A DNA stretch of 64,000 nucleotides, taken from DSNY01 sp037442465 (GTDB lineage Bacteria > Pseudomonadota > Gammaproteobacteria > Burkholderiales > Burkholderiaceae_F). The stretch covers positions 10,906 through 74,905 of the forward strand of contig JBBIQI010000001.1 of assembly GCA_037442465.1 (NCBI GenBank), written 5' to 3'. Positions 59,773-64,000 of this stretch are shown here, piece by piece (the stretch's first letter is position 1; each line of letters starts with the position of its first letter). A model generated the notes under the pieces. The model was given only the letters and a program-made list of their open reading frames with translations. It made no database searches and was not told the origin of the DNA. A program made the position numbers and the translations under genes.

Positions 59773-61073
59773 ATCTGTACGCCAAACTCGTCGAGCGCGA
59801 ACGCGCGGGTCGGCCGCTGCGCGTCGGACTCATCGGCGCCGGCAAGTTCGGCTCGATGTATCTGTCGCAAGCGCGGCGCACCCCCGGCATGCGCGTGACG
59901 ACCGTCGCCGATCTCGATGTCGGTCGTGCCCGCGACGCACTGCGTCGGGTCGGCTGGAACGAGCAGGAGATCGCGGAGGTTTCGTTCACCGACGACAGCC
60001 GACGCCTGATCGCTTCGGACGACGTCGACATCGTGATCGACGCCACCGGCGCGCCGGCGGCCGGCATCGTGCACGTGCTGGCCTGCTGCGAGCACGGCAA
60101 GCACGTCGTGATGGTCAACGTCGAGGCCGACGCGTTGGCCGGGCCCCTGCTGGCGCAGCGGGCGCGGCAAGCCGGCATCGTCTATTCGCTCGCCTACGGC
60201 GATCAACCGGCCCTGATTTGCGAACTGGTCGACTGGGCACGCGCCGGCGGCTTCGAGGTCATCGCCGCCGGCAAGGGCACCAAGTACCTGCCCGCGTACC
60301 ACGCCTCGACGCCCGAGACCGTCTGGCACCACTACGGCATCGCGCCCGAGGACGCCGCGCGCGGTGGCCTGAATGCGCAGATGTTCAACAGCTTCCTCGA
60401 CGGCACCAAGAGCGCGATCGAGATGTGCGCGGTGGCCAACGCGACGGGACTGGCTGCGCCCGACGGCCTGGCTTTTCCGCCGTGCGGCGTGGACGATCTG
60501 CCGCGCGTGCTGCGGCCGCGGGAGGCGGGCGGATTACTCGAACGGCGCGGACAGGTCGAGGTGGTTTCCAGTCTCGAACGAGACGGCCGCCCGGTGGTTC
60601 GCGACCTGCGCTGGGGCGTGTACGTGACTTTCGATGCAGGTAGCGAGTACGTCGAACGCTGCTTCAAGGAGTACGGGCTCGTCACCGATCCGAGCGGCAG
60701 GTACGCGGCGATGTACAAGCCGTATCACCTGATCGGACTGGAGCTGGGAATCAGTGTCGCGAGTGTGGGCCTGCGCGGCGAGCCCACCGGCGCGCCGACG
60801 GCCTTCAGCGCCGACGTGGTCGCCACCGCCAAACGCGATCTGCGCGCAGGCGAGATGCTCGACGGCGAAGGCGGCTACACCGTCTACGGGCGGCTGATGC
60901 CGGCGGCGAAGTCGCTGCGCATCGGCGCGTTGCCGCTCGGGCTCGCACACGGGCGGCGCTTGAAGAATCCCGTCGCCCAGGGCGGTGCGGTGCGCTGGCA
61001 GGACGTCGAGATCGACGAGGACGATGCCGCCGTGCGCTTCCGGCGCGAGATGGAGCGGACGATGGCGCCCTGA
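59769..61073 (+). CDS. NAD(P)-binding homoserine-dehydrogenase-like protein with SAF domain
   Basis: 434 residues. The N-terminal Rossmann domain has VGLIGAGKFGSMYLSQARRT and DVDIVIDATGAPAAGIVHVL. A middle catalytic-like region (KGTKYLPAYHASTPETVWHH) follows, then a C-terminal SAF-type segment (about 345-410, VVATAKRDLRAGEMLDGEGG). The family is often annotated as a homoserine-dehydrogenase-like or Gfo/Idh/MocA-like oxidoreductase; some relatives act in sugar-acid catabolism. It is not the canonical homoserine dehydrogenase, because there is no ACT domain. The substrate is unknown. It is coupled to ftsB by a four-base overlap, with no obvious functional link. Confidence 0.75.
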   Translation: MNLYAKLVERERAGRPLRVGLIGAGKFGSMYLSQARRTPGMRVTTVADLDVGRARDALRRVGWNEQEIAEVSFTDDSRRLIASDDVDIVIDATGAPAAGIVHVLACCEHGKHVVMVNVEADALAGPLLAQRARQAGIVYSLAYGDQPALICELVDWARAGGFEVIAAGKGTKYLPAYHASTPETVWHHYGIAPEDAARGGLNAQMFNSFLDGTKSAIEMCAVANATGLAAPDGLAFPPCGVDDLPRVLRPREAGGLLERRGQVEVVSSLERDGRPVVRDLRWGVYVTFDAGSEYVERCFKEYGLVTDPSGRYAAMYKPYHLIGLELGISVASVGLRGEPTGAPTAFSADVVATAKRDLRAGEMLDGEGGYTVYGRLMPAAKSLRIGALPLGLAHGRRLKNPVAQGGAVRWQDVEIDEDDAAVRFRREMERTMAP

Positions 61074-61093
61074 ATGGTGCCGGCCGGCGCGGC

Positions 61094-61453
61094 TTACGGC
61101 CACACGCCGTGGTAGCCGAAGCCGAGCGACCAGCGCGGGCGCCAACTCCAGTGCGGGCCGTACCAGTAGGGGCCATACGGCCACACGCGACCGTAGTGCA
61201 GGTCGAAGTAGTACTGCTGATTGGTGCGGCGCCACGCCTCGAGCTGCTCTTCGCGCGCGCGTGCGGCATTCTGCTCGGCGAGGATCTGCGCGTTCTGCTG
61301 CGCCATCTGCCGGGCCTGTTCCGGCGTCAGCGTCGGCGCGGCGGCGGTTTCGGACGCTGGCAGTCGCTCGATGCGGCTGCCATCGGGCAGCGGCGTTGTC
61401 GCACAGCCGGCGAGCAGACCGGCCGTGACGATGGCGATTGCGTTGCGAGGCAT
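61094..61453 (-). CDS. Small lipoprotein with coiled coil and aromatic-rich tail
   Basis: 119 residues. The lipobox LLAGC at residues 13-17 follows a short signal (MPRNAIAIVTAGLLAGC), so the mature protein is a lipoprotein. Residues 40-75 are a Gln/Ala/Glu-rich helix (PEQARQMAQQNAQILAEQNA), and the last 35 residues are rich in Tyr, Trp, Pro and Gly (GPYWYGPHWSWRPRWSLGFG). AGGAGG six bases before the ATG is a strong ribosome site. I do not recognise a named family; a cell-envelope location is the only safe statement. Confidence 0.75.
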   Translation of the reverse strand: MPRNAIAIVTAGLLAGCATTPLPDGSRIERLPASETAAAPTLTPEQARQMAQQNAQILAEQNAARAREEQLEAWRRTNQQYYFDLHYGRVWPYGPYWYGPHWSWRPRWSLGFGYHGVWP

Positions 61454-61478
61454 ACATCCTCCTGCAAGGACGGGGCGC

Positions 61479-62390
61479 TCAATGCAGCGGCTCCTGCGAG
61501 CCCGGCGCGGTCGAGCCGGTCGAGAACAACTGTCCGACGTCGACCGCGTCGAACTCGTGGCGCGCATTGCAGAAGTCGCACGTGACGATCACCGAGCCGA
61601 GCTCGGCCACGATCGAGTCGACCTCCGCACGCCCCAACGACACCAGCATACGGCCGATGCGCGCGCGCGAGCACGTGCATTGGAAACGAGGTGTAAGCGC
61701 GGCGACGCGGTCGAGCTGCTCCTGCCAGTACAGCCGGCGCATCAGCGTGTCGGGCCCGGTGGCGAGCAGTTCGTGCGCCCCCAACGTGTTCGCGAGCGTG
61801 ACGGCGCGCTGCCAGGTTTCACCGTCGTCGTCGTCGGCCGCGGCGCCGACGCGTGGCAGCCGCTGCAGCAGCAGCCCTGCCGCGCCGGCATCGTCGGCGG
61901 CGAGCCACAGCCGCGTGTCGAGCTGCTCGGAGCGGCGCATGTAGCCTTCGAGCGCGCGCGCGATCGACGCCCCCTCCAGCGCAACGATGCCCTGATACGC
62001 CTGCTGGCCGGGCTTGGGGTCCTTCGGGTCGAGTGTGATCGCACAGCGGCCCTGCCCGCCGGCGTTGACCAGTTCGCGCAGACCCGCGTCGTCGGGCACG
62101 CGGACGCCTGCGCGCAGCTTGGCGGTAGCGCGCAGCGCCAGGTCGGACTGGCACTCGACGACCAGCAGCTTGACCGGACCGTCGCCGTGAATCTGCAGGA
62201 CCAGCGCGCCGTTGAACTTGATCGTCGTCGACAGCAACGCCGCCGCCGCGGTCATTTCTCCGAGCAGCCGCGCGACCGGTGGCGGATACTCGTGCAGCGC
62301 GGTCATCTGCTGCCACGCCGCGCGCAGTTGAACGACCTCGGCGCGCACCGGTGCGCCGTGGAACAAAAACTTCAGCAGCGTGTCGCTCAC
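61479..62390 (-). CDS. hslO: Redox-regulated chaperone Hsp33
   Basis: 303 residues from a GTG overlapping the stop of the upstream gene (GTGA). Hsp33 is a holdase switched on by oxidation. The N-terminal core domain includes YPPPVARLLGEMTAAAALLS and INAGGQ-like LVNAGGQGRCAITLD. The zinc redox switch is complete at the C-terminus: Cys238 and Cys240 (CTC), Cys271 and Cys274 (CDFC). It is co-transcribed with the fused gamma-carbonic-anhydrase-like gene. Confidence 0.95.
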   Translation of the reverse strand: MSDTLLKFLFHGAPVRAEVVQLRAAWQQMTALHEYPPPVARLLGEMTAAAALLSTTIKFNGALVLQIHGDGPVKLLVVECQSDLALRATAKLRAGVRVPDDAGLRELVNAGGQGRCAITLDPKDPKPGQQAYQGIVALEGASIARALEGYMRRSEQLDTRLWLAADDAGAAGLLLQRLPRVGAAADDDDGETWQRAVTLANTLGAHELLATGPDTLMRRLYWQEQLDRVAALTPRFQCTCSRARIGRMLVSLGRAEVDSIVAELGSVIVTCDFCNARHEFDAVDVGQLFSTGSTAPGSQEPLH

Positions 62391-63427
62391 CTTGGGTCCG
62401 GGCGCGCAGGCAGGGCCTGAACGCGCTTCATTTCTTCGGCGTACTCGCAGTAGGTCGTGATCGTGACCGCGATCAGATCGCGCTTGCGCTCGTCCAGCGG
62501 CCCGATCACGCGCGCCGGCTGGCCGCCGTAAAAATAGCCGCTTTTCAGCACCTGGCCCGGCGTCGTGGTCGCGCCGGCGGCCACGAACACCTCGTCCTCG
62601 ACGCGCGTACCGGGCGCCAGCACGCTGCCGATGCCGATCAGCGCGCGGTCGCCGATCACGCAATCGGTTGCGCGCACGTTGTGACCGATCGTCGTGCCGC
62701 GGCCGATTTCGAGCCGCCCGCCCGGGCTGCAGGCGAGCAACGAATTGTCCTGCACGTTGCTCGCCTCGCCGATCGCGATCTGCCCGCCGTCGGCGTCGAG
62801 CAACGCGCCGTACCAGAGGTTGACGCGAGCGGCGAGCGCGATGTCGCCGCGCAGCCGGGCGGTGTTGGCGACGAACGCCAAGCGCTCGAGCGGCTCGCGC
62901 AGATCCGACTGCGGGTACGGTGCCGCATGCGCGCGGATGCGCGAGCGCAGCCGCTCGCGCCACTGCGCCAGCTCGGCGGGGGAAAGCTTGCGCACTTCCT
63001 TCGCCGGGCGGCCGGCGTAGAGCGCGCCGCCCGCCAGTCGCGTGCGCGGAAACACGACGCTGTCGGCGGCGAGCACCGCGCCCGCTTCGAGCACCGAGCC
63101 GTCGAGCACGACCGCGCGTTCCTCGACCACGCAATCGTCGCCGACTTCGCACGCATGCAGCACCGCGTACTCGCCCACCGAGACGCGCGCCCCGATCACG
63201 GTCGGGTACAGATCGTGCGCGATGTGCACGGTGGCGCGCGGGCCCAGCCACAGATCGTCGCCGGCGCGCACGTCGTGGCCGTCGGCGCGGATCACCGCGC
63301 CGGCGCCGAACCAGCAAGCGGCGCCGAGCGTGACGCGGCCGATCAGCGCGGCGCCGTCGCCGAAGTGCCGTGGTTCGCCGGCCAGCTGCGGCTGCGCACC
63401 GCGATAGGCAAGCAGGTTGAGCTTCAT
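62387..63427 (-). CDS. Tandem-fused gamma-carbonic-anhydrase-like protein (two left-handed beta-helix domains)
   Basis: 346 residues, about twice the usual length. Domain 1 (about 15-145) and domain 2 (about 180-310) are each hexapeptide-repeat beta-helices of the gamma-carbonic-anhydrase type, joined by a helical linker (about 148-170, SPAELAQWRERLRSRIRA). Domain 1 keeps His68 (TVHIAH) and His91 (VLHAC) but has Glu86 in place of the GHN histidine. Domain 2 keeps His249 (GHN) and Gln226 (NVQD) but lacks the other two histidines (Leu/Ala near 230-232, Thr254). The metal ligands are thus split between the halves. Activity could be carbonic anhydrase, acyltransferase or structural. Confidence 0.8.
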   Translation of the reverse strand: MKLNLLAYRGAQPQLAGEPRHFGDGAALIGRVTLGAACWFGAGAVIRADGHDVRAGDDLWLGPRATVHIAHDLYPTVIGARVSVGEYAVLHACEVGDDCVVEERAVVLDGSVLEAGAVLAADSVVFPRTRLAGGALYAGRPAKEVRKLSPAELAQWRERLRSRIRAHAAPYPQSDLREPLERLAFVANTARLRGDIALAARVNLWYGALLDADGGQIAIGEASNVQDNSLLACSPGGRLEIGRGTTIGHNVRATDCVIGDRALIGIGSVLAPGTRVEDEVFVAAGATTTPGQVLKSGYFYGGQPARVIGPLDERKRDLIAVTITTYCEYAEEMKRVQALPARPDPR

Positions 63428-63561
63428 GCGGCCAAGGTTAACGCATCCGCGCTTAGCGCCAGGTGCCGCTTCAACGAGACCGACCGGACGAGTGCGGTGC
63501 GGACCGCCGAGCCCCCGGGCTGTTGAACGATTTTCTTGTCGGCTCCGAACGCACCGGCTCC

Positions 63562-63592
63562 GTCATCCCGAGCGCACGCGAGGGATCTCGGG
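63562..63592 (+). repeat. REP-like element, copy 2
   Basis: GTCATCCCGAG, CGCACGCG, AGGGATCTCGGG, nearly identical to the reverse complement of the copy at 50804. Confidence 0.6.
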
Positions 63593-63611
63593 CTTTCGGG
63601 CGGCTCAGTTC

Positions 63612-63772
63612 CACACGGAGCACACGGAGCACACGGAGGGCAGGGCCTGCGGTTTCAAGTCTCTCTCGGTGCTCTCCGTGTTCTCCGTGTTTGAAAAGGG
63701 TCGCGGAAAGTCGGCGCTGGCGGATCAGGCAGGCTGCAAGCAAGAGAGCCCGTGTTTGCGGACGGCCGAGAT
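63612..63772 (+). repeat. Tandem repeat unit 1 (161 bases) with hairpin arms
   Basis: Starts with three exact CACACGGAG 9-mers (63612-63638). About 35 bases later it carries the complementary CTCCGTGTTCTCCGTGTTT, so the arms can fold into an 18-base hairpin. A 90-base tail follows, ending GACGGCCGAGAT. It is duplicated immediately downstream. Confidence 0.7.
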
Positions 63773-63924
63773 CACGCGGAGCACACGGAGCACGCGGAGG
63801 AGAGTGCCTGCGGTTTCGAATCTCTGTCCGTGTTCTCCGTGTTTGACAAGGGTCGTGGAAAGTCGGCGCCGTCGGATCAGCCAGGTTGCAAGCAACAGAG
63901 CCCGTGCTTGCGGACGGCCGAGAT
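63773..63924 (+). repeat. Tandem repeat unit 2 (152 bases)
   Basis: Direct, imperfect copy of unit 1, including the CAC(A/G)CGGAG 9-mers, the TCCGTGTTCTCCGTGTTTG arm and the tail GCTTGCGGACGGCCGAGAT, with a 9-base deletion before the right arm. The point differences show the duplication is not recent. Confidence 0.7.
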
Positions 63925-63950
63925 TCCTCGCTCGCGCGGCTCGGAATGAC
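63917..63950 (-). repeat. REP-like element, copy 3
   Basis: On the minus strand GTCATTCCGAG, then a longer core, then GAGGAATCTCGGC: the same end sequences as copies 1 and 2. Its right end (GCCGAGAT) coincides with the end of both tandem units, so unit 1 ends in a truncated copy of this element. Confidence 0.55.
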
Positions 63951-64000
63951 GATGCAGGAAGCCGCTCAGTGTGACGAGCGCTGCGGGCGCTGGGCGGCTG

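Larger units (their letters stand above)
63428..64000. other. Non-coding, repeat-rich right edge
   Basis: 573 bases upstream of the gamma-carbonic-anhydrase-like gene with no convincing gene. It holds two REP-like elements and a tandem pair of hairpin-forming units, all listed separately. Confidence 0.55.

Noticed and set aside
63612..63924. Possible CRISPR array at the right edge
   Set aside because: The 9-mer repeats are contiguous, with no unique spacers of regular size, and the larger structure is a two-copy tandem duplication with no cas genes nearby.

Overview
The window is GC-rich, densely coded chromosomal DNA from a betaproteobacterium, most likely Burkholderiales. The evidence is gene order: sigma factor-DUF3619-DUF3106-RDD beside ilvB-ilvN-ilvC-psd-pssA-leuA, then rpsO-pnp-quinone oxidoreductase-tpiA-secG-tRNA-Leu-nuoA-N, and pyrG-kdsA-DUF1330-eno-ftsB. 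Almost everything is core metabolism. I see no phage, insertion sequence, CRISPR array or secretion system. Gene names come from recognising protein sequences by eye; no database search was run.

Layout. 1-9.9 kb: a peptide-type ABC importer. Three tandem paralogous family-5 solute-binding proteins plus the start of a membrane protein lie on the minus strand, divergent from two permeases and a double ATPase on the plus strand. 9.9-12.8 kb: a GMC flavin dehydrogenase with its Tat-exported small subunit, and an FFLEELY-motif protein. 12.8-14.9 kb: minus-strand set of sigma factor, DUF3619, DUF3106 and RDD membrane protein. 15.3-22.8 kb: branched-chain amino acid synthesis (ilvBNC, leuA) interleaved with phosphatidylethanolamine synthesis (psd, pssA). 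22.8-25.3 kb: a YdjM-like membrane protein and an orphan type-I binding protein. 25.3-30.4 kb: rpsO, pnp, a quinone oxidoreductase, tpiA, secG and tRNA-Leu(GAG). 30.5-45.1 kb: the complete 14-gene complex I operon, followed by a NUDIX hydrolase. 45.7-50.6 kb: a remnant of a PLP-dependent trans-sulfuration enzyme, ETF-ubiquinone oxidoreductase, an SDR, a hot-dog thioesterase and a two-subunit CoA-transferase, which together look like acyl-CoA and ketone-body catabolism feeding the quinone pool. 51.1-55.1 kb: cation efflux, DUF1624, a GFA/CENP-V-like protein, an unrecognised membrane-anchored protein and a glycerophosphodiesterase. 55.2-61.1 kb: pyrG, kdsA, DUF1330, eno, ftsB and an NAD-binding SAF-domain protein. 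61.1-63.4 kb: a lipoprotein, Hsp33 and a tandem-fused gamma-carbonic-anhydrase-like protein. The last 570 bases are non-coding and repeat-rich.

Most worth a second look: (i) the fused gamma-carbonic-anhydrase-like protein, whose two halves carry complementary subsets of the metal ligands; (ii) a leucine-rich, apparently leaderless leader peptide before leuA; (iii) a long hairpin that encloses the psd ribosome-binding region and start codon; (iv) a 34-codon ORF coupled at both ends between nuoE and nuoF; (v) three binding proteins serving one importer; (vi) tandem hairpin repeats at the right edge.
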